Positions 33,308-40,128 of a DNA stretch of 40,128 nt are shown here, one piece after another. A program made the position numbers and the translations under genes. Below the pieces are notes generated by a model that had not been told where the DNA came from, did no database searches, and saw only the letters and a program-made list of their open reading frames with translations. Position 1 is the first letter of the stretch, and the number at the start of each line of letters is the position of its first letter. Location: NCBI GenBank assembly GCA_947573135.1, contig CANPDU010000031.1:1-40128 (forward strand), given 5' to 3'. Source of the DNA: an uncultured Bacteroidales bacterium. GTDB lineage: Bacteria; Bacteroidota; Bacteroidia; Bacteroidales; Muribaculaceae.

Positions 33308-34438
33308 TTAAAGAGTTTTGCGCCATGCTCTACGTTTACGATGCTGCCGGCGTTCGAAATATTCCCATTGCTTCTGTACATTTTCGTTGCCTTCAAGTTC
33401 GGGATTGCTCTCTGCTTCCTTATATCCGGCCGAAATAAATGCCGGGATAAGATCTGCGAAAATTAGAGCGTTGACACCCTTGCTCTGATATTCGGGCTTA
33501 ACGGCGACAAGCAGGAGATCTACGACATCGGCTTTGCCTTTGAGTGCTTTCAGAAGGTGGATCCATCCGGTAGGGAATAGTTTTCCACGGCTTTTGATAA
33601 GACCCTTCGAGAGAGAAGGCATGGATATGCCGACTGCGACGATGTCATCGTTCGAATCAACAATTACAGATACACAGTCAAGACGAATCAGACCGAGATA
33701 CTGATCGACATAATGGTCTATCTGACGATCTGTGAGCGGAGAAAAACCGTATAGATCCGCGTATGCTTCATTTATCAATTTGAAAAGAGCCTGTCCGTAA
33801 CGTTCTTTGACCGTTTTGCGAGACGTCAGGGGAACAGAGCGGAGATTGTATTTTGTTTTTACGATTTGCGCGATGCGTGCGTACTTGTCAGGGATTGCGT
33901 CGGGAATTTTTATGCGATATTCTACCCAGTCGATATCTTTCTTGAAGCCCATACGTTCCATATGGTCAACGTAGTAAGGGTAGTTGTATATAGTAGCAAT
34001 GGTTCCGATCTGGTCAAAACCGTCGATCAACATACCCTCATGATCCATGTCGGAAAATCCCAACGGGCCAATAATCGCTGTCATGCCGTTGGAACGGCCC
34101 CAGTCTTCTGTTGCTTTGAACAAGGCATTGACGACTTCCTTGTCGTCAATGAAATCGACAAAGCCGAATCGCATTTCCTTTACTCCGTTTTTGCTATTGA
34201 CAGCATCGTTGATTATAGCGGTGATTCTGCCGACGGGCCGATTATCTCTGTATGCCATAAATGATTGTGCACGGCACACATCGAATGCCGGATTTTTCTT
34301 GGGAGAGAGTGTGTCTATTTCATCAAGGATCAATGGCGGGACATAACAACTGCTGTCCTTATACAGGTTGATGCCGAATTTTACATATTTAAGCAGTTCG
34401 CTTCGAGTAGGTTTTAACGGGACTATGGTTATTGGCAT
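33308..34438 (-). CDS. GNAT-like acyltransferase family protein
   Basis: A 376-residue protein with two regions that resemble acetyltransferase halves. The first (about 1-165) has SFMAYRDNRPVGRITAIIND (about 64-83) and MTAIIGPLGFSDMDHEGMLIDGF (about 119-141). The second (about 175-376) has the strand-loop VDLLLVAVKPEYQSKGVNALIFADLIPAF (about 304-332), where YQSKGVN takes the place of the acetyl-CoA loop QxxGxG. The end is basic (RRQHRKRRAWRKTL). This full-length type is common in Bacteroidetes and usually called GNAT or hypothetical; the substrate is not known. It starts 18 bp after the pseudokinase gene, likely in one operon. Confidence 0.75.
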   Translation of the reverse strand: MPITIVPLKPTRSELLKYVKFGINLYKDSSCYVPPLILDEIDTLSPKKNPAFDVCRAQSFMAYRDNRPVGRITAIINDAVNSKNGVKEMRFGFVDFIDDKEVVNALFKATEDWGRSNGMTAIIGPLGFSDMDHEGMLIDGFDQIGTIATIYNYPYYVDHMERMGFKKDIDWVEYRIKIPDAIPDKYARIAQIVKTKYNLRSVPLTSRKTVKERYGQALFKLINEAYADLYGFSPLTDRQIDHYVDQYLGLIRLDCVSVIVDSNDDIVAVGISMPSLSKGLIKSRGKLFPTGWIHLLKALKGKADVVDLLLVAVKPEYQSKGVNALIFADLIPAFISAGYKEAESNPELEGNENVQKQWEYFERRQHRKRRAWRKTL

Positions 34439-34456
34439 TGCTTTTTGACGGAAATG

Positions 34457-35242
34457 TTATCGTTGATCAGAAGTTTCAATCTCGTGCATGTCTGGAATTG
34501 CCGGCTTGTAAGGCGAGGACAGCCAGACCAAAATGGCGACCATGATTACGAGAAACGCGATTATGGCAATATATAGCCGGTTGCTGTGACGGTTTTCAAT
34601 GGCCATACGCAGATCATGAATGTCGCGGTATCGGTGACGGCTGTCGGCATCGGCGCATCTTTCAGCGATTTTTCTTAGCTGAGGGTCATTGACTCCACTC
34701 TTGTTGAGGGTCTCAAGCACGATAATGCCAAAATTGCGTATATCGTCAGAAGCCTGTTCGGGAGTCAGTGCGGGACGTTGTTCAAAACCGACATCAATGA
34801 GTTTCAGGTTGCCAATATTCTCGGTGAAGATTATTCTTTCGCTGCGGATTGGCAAGTGGGTGATATGATTGGTTTGAATATATTCAAGCGCGCTAAGGAA
34901 TTGGGTTTTGAGTTTGTCGACATGTTCTTTGCCGACTTTGTTTTTATCAAGGAGTGAACGGAGAGAATCTCCGTAAACATCATCGGTGATGATACAGCGT
35001 CCGATGCCGGGAACATCTTCAAAATCATTGATCATCACAATGTTGGGGTGGGCAAGATTATAGCGTGTATCGAATTCTTTTTCGATCATGGCTTCATATT
35101 CGGGCAAATCTCTGTATTCCTTTTTCAAGGTTTTCAGCATTACCCATTTCCCGAATTTTTTGGCGGTATAAACGTCATAAAATTCTTCATCCCACTTCGG
35201 AAGATGTTCTATTTCGGTCCAGCGTTCTTCTGTACTTTTCAT
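34457..35242 (-). CDS. Membrane-anchored protein kinase-like protein (predicted pseudokinase)
   Basis: A 261-residue protein with a Ser/Thr kinase fold followed by one membrane helix (about 222-242) and a short outside tail. Recognisable are the beta-3 lysine (VMLK, Lys37), an alpha-C helix (EYEAMIEKEFDTRYNLAHPNIV), the hinge region, and the metal-site DVG at 150-152 in place of DFG. The catalytic loop reads THLPIRSERIIF at about 128-139, where active kinases have HRDLKPEN: the catalytic Asp is Pro131 and the metal-binding Asn is Arg136. No glycine-rich loop is visible. It is therefore predicted to lack phosphotransfer and may be a scaffold or sensor. First gene of a two-gene operon with the GNAT-like protein; TACCTTTG promoter box directly upstream. 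Confidence 0.82.
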   Translation of the reverse strand: MKSTEERWTEIEHLPKWDEEFYDVYTAKKFGKWVMLKTLKKEYRDLPEYEAMIEKEFDTRYNLAHPNIVMINDFEDVPGIGRCIITDDVYGDSLRSLLDKNKVGKEHVDKLKTQFLSALEYIQTNHITHLPIRSERIIFTENIGNLKLIDVGFEQRPALTPEQASDDIRNFGIIVLETLNKSGVNDPQLRKIAERCADADSRHRYRDIHDLRMAIENRHSNRLYIAIIAFLVIMVAILVWLSSPYKPAIPDMHEIETSDQR

Positions 35243-35266
35243 CGGCGTATAGCTAACTTATTTGCG

Positions 35267-35274
35267 CAAAGGTA
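35267..35274 (-). promoter_or_regulatory. -7 box of the pseudokinase operon promoter
   Basis: TACCTTTG on the minus strand matches TAnnTTTG exactly and would give a start about 18 nt before the ATG at 35242. No TTTG is present at the expected distance upstream, where the DNA is AT-rich. Confidence 0.55.
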
Positions 35275-35322
35275 GTGAAAAAATATTATATGTATGCTTT
35301 AATGACGCGGGATCGGGTACAT

Positions 35323-36513
35323 TCAGTCGCCGGGATAAGCCGCAAGGAACACGTTTCGGGCATTAAGTGCTTCGCGAGAAGCATGCAGACTCCTTAGTGA
35401 TACGAGACCGACAATATAATTATAGCCTTTCGAAGAATAGCTTTCATAAATCTCATCGAAATGCAGCAGCCCCAGATCCACAGGATCATTGTAGCGGACG
35501 TATATTCTGAATGATATATCGTCTGTAAAGACAGGCAGCGATTGCGAGTGATTCATCTTTTTATACTCGTATCTGTAATTGTAAAGACTTGCTGTGATGT
35601 CGGATAATACGGCCGATGATGTAGGACGGGCGCCAGCCCCGCGTCCGAACATGAACTGCTTGTCGTAGAACAGCCCTTTTATAACTACACCGTTAAATTC
35701 ATCCTCAACAGAATAAATGAATTTATTTTTAGAAATCAACTGAGGTATGACACACATCACCAGTCTGTTGTCGAAAAGTTTCTCGACGTGGGCAACGAGT
35801 TTAATGCGCCTGTCCTTTTCATTGGCAAACCGGATATCGTTGTCGTTCATATGACTGATGCCGTAGTTGAAAACTTTGTCGGGGTTTACATATACACCGA
35901 ATGCGTGGACACCGATTATGACAAGTTTAAACAGGGAGTCCCAGCCGTCAAGATCGAGAGTCGGATTGCTTTCAAGAAAACCTTCCCGGCGTGCAAGTTC
36001 AAGTGCTGACGAATGAGACATGTTTTCATTGAAAATTTTTGAGAGAATGAAATTTGATGATCCGTTGAGTATGCCTTTTACGGATATAAGCAGATCGTTG
36101 TCGTAATATTCTTCGAGATTTCTGATCACAGGAATAGAACCGCAAGCGGATGCGTCGTAGAGTAGGGTGCTGTTATATTCTTTTTGGAGCTGAATGAGTT
36201 GAGGCAGCTTGTGGGCGAGCATTTTTTTATTACCCGTTACCGTCGGAAGCCGTTTTTTAATCGCGCGGCTTACAATTTCAAAAGACGCATCGGCGTCATC
36301 GATAAGTTCGACGATGAAATTTATTTCAGGATCATTGAATATTTCGTCGGCCGAGTCTGTGAAGCGCGCATTGACACCTCTGTCGCGGCTAATATCTCTT
36401 ACACATATTTTTTCGATGCTGACATTCGGGGTAGGCACATCGCGAAGTAACTCGAACAGTCCGCGTCCGACCGTTCCAAACCCGAATAGCCCTATTTTGA
36501 TTTTTTTGCTCAT
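35323..36513 (-). CDS. hom: Homoserine dehydrogenase
   Basis: Reduces aspartate semialdehyde to homoserine with NAD(P)H, the branch point to methionine and threonine. The nucleotide loop GLFGFGTVGRGLFELL is at about 8-23. The substrate and catalytic region contains VTGNKKMLAHKLPQLI (about 92-107), LLYDASACGSIPVIRNLEEYY (about 116-136) and VKGILNGSSNFILSKI (about 144-159), matching the NGTTNYIL motif. It has 396 residues and no fused aspartokinase. The last part (about 330-396) could be a reduced ACT-like region but I cannot confirm that. It starts 11 bp after metX ends, suggesting one methionine operon. Confidence 0.93.
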   Translation of the reverse strand: MSKKIKIGLFGFGTVGRGLFELLRDVPTPNVSIEKICVRDISRDRGVNARFTDSADEIFNDPEINFIVELIDDADASFEIVSRAIKKRLPTVTGNKKMLAHKLPQLIQLQKEYNSTLLYDASACGSIPVIRNLEEYYDNDLLISVKGILNGSSNFILSKIFNENMSHSSALELARREGFLESNPTLDLDGWDSLFKLVIIGVHAFGVYVNPDKVFNYGISHMNDNDIRFANEKDRRIKLVAHVEKLFDNRLVMCVIPQLISKNKFIYSVEDEFNGVVIKGLFYDKQFMFGRGAGARPTSSAVLSDITASLYNYRYEYKKMNHSQSLPVFTDDISFRIYVRYNDPVDLGLLHFDEIYESYSSKGYNYIVGLVSLRSLHASREALNARNVFLAAYPGD

Positions 36514-36524
36514 ATATCTGGCCT

Positions 36525-37544
36525 TTAAGTCCGCGAATAAAAATCGCAGATCAAGTTGTTAAGTTTTTCATTTTCAATAAGAAATCCGTCGTGCGCAAAT
36601 TCGGAATCTATTTCGTGATACTCGGCGTGAGGGAGTAGGGTGGTCAATTCGCGATGATATGACGGCGGAAATAGAATATCCGAAGTGATAGCCACGACCA
36701 AACATTTTGCCTTAACGCTGGCGAGTACTTCGGCATATGTACCGCGGCCTCTCGCAATGTCGTGAGAATCGGCAGAATGAGACATTCTCATATAACTGTA
36801 AGCATCGAAACGGGTACAGAGTTTTTCCCCTTGATGCACCTGATATGAATGGACGCGTCTATCGAATAGACCGTGATCTGTATCTATGTCGTCCTGGGTG
36901 GTGTCATAGGCGGTTTGTCCGCGATAACTCAGCAACCCTATGGCTCTGGCTGCTGCGAGTCCGCGGGCTCCGGCCTCACGGTCGCGCAGGCCGAATGTCG
37001 AGTCTGCTTCTATAGACATAGTCATTGCCTTGTTGATCGCGGCGAGCCACGGACGGCAACGGTAGTCTGTGGCAATAAGAATAGCCCTGTCGGCTATATC
37101 TGGTTCCGTCACGAGCCATTCAATGGCTTGAAAACCGCCGAGCGACGATCCTATTATAGTGTTGATCCTGTCAATACCGAGATGCTTTGCGAGCAACCGG
37201 TGGCAGGCTACCATGTCGCGGACAGTTACATCGGGAAAGTCATTGAAATATGGTTTCCCGGTGACGGGATCAATAGACATAGGACCTGTTGTTCCGTAGC
37301 ATGATCCAATGACATTTGCACAAACGATAAACCATTTATCCGGATCCAGAAATCTCCCTTTTTCGACTGTGTGCGGCCACCAGTCAGAGACATCAGAGTC
37401 CGCCGTCAGTGCATGCATTACCCATATGACATTGTCGCGCCGATCGTTTAATGAACCGAAAGTGTCATATGCGATACTGATTTCAGGCAGTGTCGCTCCG
37501 CATTCAAGTGTTATCGGATTTTTATGATGATAATATTTTCTCAT
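36525..37544 (-). CDS. metX: Homoserine O-acetyltransferase MetX
   Basis: Transfers acetyl from acetyl-CoA to homoserine, the first committed step of methionine synthesis. Alpha/beta-hydrolase fold with oxyanion-region WVMHALTADSDVSDWW (about 41-56 of this reading), the stretch IVCANVIGSCYGTTGPMSI (about 73-91), nucleophile elbow GSSLGG with Ser134, and the acid and base in TSDILFPP and EFAHDGFL near the end. I start at ATG 37544 (339 residues), directly before KYYHHKNPITLECGATLPEI, where family members begin. Longer readings from ATG 37580 or GTG 37598 exist but overlap a hairpin. It lies 11 bp before hom; a metX-hom operon is likely. Confidence 0.93.
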   Translation of the reverse strand: MRKYYHHKNPITLECGATLPEISIAYDTFGSLNDRRDNVIWVMHALTADSDVSDWWPHTVEKGRFLDPDKWFIVCANVIGSCYGTTGPMSIDPVTGKPYFNDFPDVTVRDMVACHRLLAKHLGIDRINTIIGSSLGGFQAIEWLVTEPDIADRAILIATDYRCRPWLAAINKAMTMSIEADSTFGLRDREAGARGLAAARAIGLLSYRGQTAYDTTQDDIDTDHGLFDRRVHSYQVHQGEKLCTRFDAYSYMRMSHSADSHDIARGRGTYAEVLASVKAKCLVVAITSDILFPPSYHRELTTLLPHAEYHEIDSEFAHDGFLIENEKLNNLICDFYSRT

Positions 37545-37572
37545 AAAAGATGAACGAGGTGCTATTACCAGA

Positions 37573-37608
37573 TTCGCCATCGGCGTAATGAGATGCACCG
37601 ATGGCGAA
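37573..37608. repeat. Hairpin in the metX leader
   Basis: TTCGCCATCGG (37573-37583) and CCGATGGCGAA (37598-37608) are perfect 11-bp arms with a 14-nt loop, 28 bp before the preferred metX start and 37 bp after the stop of the leucine-rich-repeat protein gene. No T-run follows, so it is not a standard terminator; it may be a 3'-end or leader structure. Confidence 0.6.
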
Positions 37609-37645
37609 GATTGTTATTATTTAATCCAATATGGGGTTAATAGTT

Positions 37646-39937
37646 TCATCTGACTATTTTGACGACATTGCCGCCTGATCGGATTATATATATGCCGGAA
37701 TTGAGCGTGGCAAGACTGATATATTTGGCATTTGTGGTTTTTGCAACTATTTGCCCGGAGACCGTGTAAATTTCTATTGTTGCCGGTTCACTGACTGATA
37801 CAATTTGGGTGTCCGGATCGTAATTAATGCTTGTCGAAGCATTGATAACTTCGTCGATGCCGGTATCTTCGGCTCCCTCATAAAGCATTGGCTTATGGTC
37901 GATAAGCTCATAAGTCGCCCAATATTTATCACTTGCTTTTGCCACATCTGATTTAAGGCAGATGTTCCCTTCGTGCTGGTATGTTTGGTCAAGCACGATG
38001 AGTTGGCCGAAATTTTCACTTGTTTTTATCGGAAGAGATTCTATCATTGCGGTCATGTTTGTGCCTTTAAGCTGATTTCCATAGCAATTGACGTAGCCGA
38101 GTTGTTGACAATTGCTGAGATCGAGCTCTTCAAGCAGATTCCCTTCGCAGCTAAGAGTTTTGAGTTTTGCGTTTCCGGTCAGGTTGAGATTTTTAATATC
38201 GTTGAGAGCAATGTTGAGTTCAGTAATATTGGGCAGATGAGTAATGTCTATATTCTCTATGTTAGCGTATAAAGCATTGATTGTTACGGCATCACCATAT
38301 ACTTTAATCGTTTCATCCGTCATATTGACTGTCAGGGTGCCTCCGTTCCACCCTGAAATTGTACCTCCTTCGATGACTGGGGCGTAATTGCTGTCGGCAA
38401 ATAAAACTGTAAACATTATGTGGCCTTTGCTTGAGCGTGTGAGCGTGAAATATTCTGCAGGTAATTGAGGCTCCGTTGGCTCAGAACCAGCGTATATAAT
38501 TCCCATGCCGTATTTGTAGCCGTTTTTGTAGTCGTATACTTTCCAGCCTTTTTCATTTGCTATTTTCACATCATCGGTTGTTGCAATGTTTCCTTCGAGC
38601 CCATTGGGAGCTTCAGTGTCGATTACAAAAAGATACGGTTCATTGTCGCTCTTGCATAACGAATTCATCATATCAGCCATTGCCGAGCCTTTGATCCGGT
38701 TCTGATAGCAGTTGACGCGCAAAAGTGATGTGCAGCCGCTAAGATTCAGTGAAGTCAGTTCGTTATGCTGACAATGAAGCTGAGTCATTGCTTCTGCTCC
38801 TGACAGATCGAGAGTTGTGATTTTGTTGTCTTGACATTCAAGATAGGTAAGCAGTGAAGGATCGGAGAAAGAGAGTGATGTAATATCGTTTCCCGGGCAT
38901 TGGAAGTTGGTCACATCTCCTGAAATCACGACAGTTGATCCGGTAAGTGTATAGGTTTTCTTACCGCTATATGCTGTTTCCTGTACACCTGATATCTCGA
39001 TGTCGGCGTTAGTTACAATATTTAGACTGATTGTTTCCCCGGCTGAGCGCGAAGTGGTCAGCGTGATCTGTCGGTCGCTTACATCAGATTTGTAGTCACA
39101 TCCCGGATAGAACTGGCTGGTCTGAGCGTCGATTGTCGCCCAGCCCTTTTCGGCAAAAGCACTGACCTGAGCCATTGTGCACTCATTGTTTTCACTTTCT
39201 GCGCGAGTGTCGACTATGTACACAAGGCCGGTTGCGCGTGCGACGGGGAGATTGGAGATGAATTTGTCCATTGACGCACCTCTTATCCCGTTATTGTAAG
39301 CATAAATCCAGTCGAGTACTTTGTTGTTCGACAGATCTATTTCTGTAAGGCTGCAATTATGGAAAGATAAATTGTTCACCGACGGACATTGTGAGAGATC
39401 AAGTTCCTTTAGCTGTTGATTTACGCTGCAATCCAATTCGGTCATCGCATCTTTGACACCGAGGTCAAGTGAAGTAAGTTTGTTGTCACTGACATTGATC
39501 TTTTCGAGAATCGGATTTTGTGTAAGATCAAGATTGGTTATTTTATTACTGTGGCAATCAAGAACTTCAAGCTTTTTGCAGCCTGTCAGATCAAGTTTAC
39601 TGATGCCGTTGTTATAGCATCTTAATATGAAAAGATCATCGCCTGATACGATGTCCAGATTGGAAAGTTGGCATCCATATACTTCGACCTGGCTGAGCGC
39701 TTCTGCAGACACAATTATCTCGGAGCCTTCACCTTTTGAGATGTATATGCCAAAATATTCTGATTTATCTGCACCCTTAACTTCGTAATCATAAGGATAA
39801 GCTTGAATCCTCAATTCTGTGCCGGCAGGGGCATTCGTTGTCATTTTTATTTGCCCTATGGTAGCTGACGCATAATGTTGTATGCCTGCAAATAATATAA
39901 ATGCGGCGAGCATGGTCTTAAAACGTAAGTTCTCCAT
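37646..39937 (-). CDS. Secreted leucine-rich-repeat protein with T9SS sorting tail
   Basis: A 763-residue exported protein. Signal peptide at about 1-25 (MENLRFKTMLAAFILFAGIQHYASA). Three large modules follow: about 28-275, 288-475 and 495-690. Each holds a beta segment, a run of leucine-rich repeats of the form LTSLDLSGC.xLxxLxCxxN, and a closing block like SAMADMMNSL...VIDT...EGN...DVKIANEKGW...Y. LRRs of this type are mostly about 20-22 residues. The last 65 residues (IEIYTVSGQIVAK...NSGIYIIRSGGNVVKIVR) form a T9SS type A sorting domain, so the protein should reach the cell surface. Internalin/BspA-like roles in adhesion or substrate binding are known for LRR proteins, but the ligand is unknown. 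It has a TATATTTG box upstream and ends 101 bp before the preferred metX start. Confidence 0.9.
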   Translation of the reverse strand: MENLRFKTMLAAFILFAGIQHYASATIGQIKMTTNAPAGTELRIQAYPYDYEVKGADKSEYFGIYISKGEGSEIIVSAEALSQVEVYGCQLSNLDIVSGDDLFILRCYNNGISKLDLTGCKKLEVLDCHSNKITNLDLTQNPILEKINVSDNKLTSLDLGVKDAMTELDCSVNQQLKELDLSQCPSVNNLSFHNCSLTEIDLSNNKVLDWIYAYNNGIRGASMDKFISNLPVARATGLVYIVDTRAESENNECTMAQVSAFAEKGWATIDAQTSQFYPGCDYKSDVSDRQITLTTSRSAGETISLNIVTNADIEISGVQETAYSGKKTYTLTGSTVVISGDVTNFQCPGNDITSLSFSDPSLLTYLECQDNKITTLDLSGAEAMTQLHCQHNELTSLNLSGCTSLLRVNCYQNRIKGSAMADMMNSLCKSDNEPYLFVIDTEAPNGLEGNIATTDDVKIANEKGWKVYDYKNGYKYGMGIIYAGSEPTEPQLPAEYFTLTRSSKGHIMFTVLFADSNYAPVIEGGTISGWNGGTLTVNMTDETIKVYGDAVTINALYANIENIDITHLPNITELNIALNDIKNLNLTGNAKLKTLSCEGNLLEELDLSNCQQLGYVNCYGNQLKGTNMTAMIESLPIKTSENFGQLIVLDQTYQHEGNICLKSDVAKASDKYWATYELIDHKPMLYEGAEDTGIDEVINASTSINYDPDTQIVSVSEPATIEIYTVSGQIVAKTTNAKYISLATLNSGIYIIRSGGNVVKIVR

Positions 39938-39981
39938 AAATCTGAAATATGTGATTTGATTAGTTTAATTTATTTATGATG

Positions 39982-39989
39982 CAAATATA
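39982..39989 (-). promoter_or_regulatory. -7 box of the LRR protein promoter
   Basis: TATATTTG on the minus strand matches TAnnTTTG and lies about 45 nt before the ATG at 39937. No partner TTTG is found 19-21 nt upstream. The rest of the window end (39990-40128) shows no gene I can support. Confidence 0.5.
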
Positions 39990-40128
39990 AGCTTTTTTTT
40001 GCTTTTGTTGGTGTTTTTTCGGATTTATGCTGTAATTTTGTTTGCTCTGCTGTTATTATTGCAGATATGTATATTATCATTAGTGTCCACTAAAAAATCA
40101 TAAGAGTTCTTTGAAATTATTGAAATTC

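Overview
The window looks like chromosomal DNA of a gut Bacteroidales bacterium, most like the Muribaculaceae or a relative. The evidence is TAnnTTTG promoter boxes (two with a TTTG-like box 20-21 nt upstream), A-rich leaders without Shine-Dalgarno sequences, C-terminal type IX secretion (T9SS)-like tails on secreted proteins, a Bacteroidetes-type FtsL-like protein, and FtsI with a PASTA domain. Every gene except recA lies on the minus strand. Coding density is high, with no gene-free stretch above 300 bp and no tRNA, rRNA, CRISPR array, phage or IS element seen.

Left part (1-6700). recA is on the plus strand with its own promoter and terminator. Converging on it is an operon of a DivIC/FtsB-like septum protein, a four-helix membrane protein, mutS, a GNAT acetyltransferase and a 7-bladed lactonase-like protein. 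Next (6900-12400) is an operon of three large secreted proteins with T9SS-like tails; their functions are unknown.

Central part (12667-33086). Read in the direction of transcription it starts with the division and cell wall (dcw) cluster: rsmH, ftsL-like, ftsI, murE, mraY, murD, ftsW, murG, murC, ftsQ, ftsA, ftsZ. All junctions are 45 bp or less. mraZ is absent from the usual first position. The same transcription direction continues after only 12 bp into a sirtuin that lacks zinc cysteines, an ATP-grasp enzyme, a PlsC-like acyltransferase and a CDP-alcohol phosphatidyltransferase. After a 264-bp gap with its own candidate promoter comes myo-inositol-1-phosphate synthase. Together the last genes look like an inositol phospholipid module attached to the tail of the division operon, which I judge the most interesting part of the window.

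Right part (33300-40128). A predicted membrane-anchored pseudokinase is followed by a GNAT-like protein. Then come homoserine dehydrogenase and homoserine O-acetyltransferase (entry to methionine synthesis), and a secreted leucine-rich-repeat protein built from three copies of one large module with a T9SS sorting tail. Several strong inverted repeats sit between operons, including a perfect 18-bp one in front of the dcw cluster.
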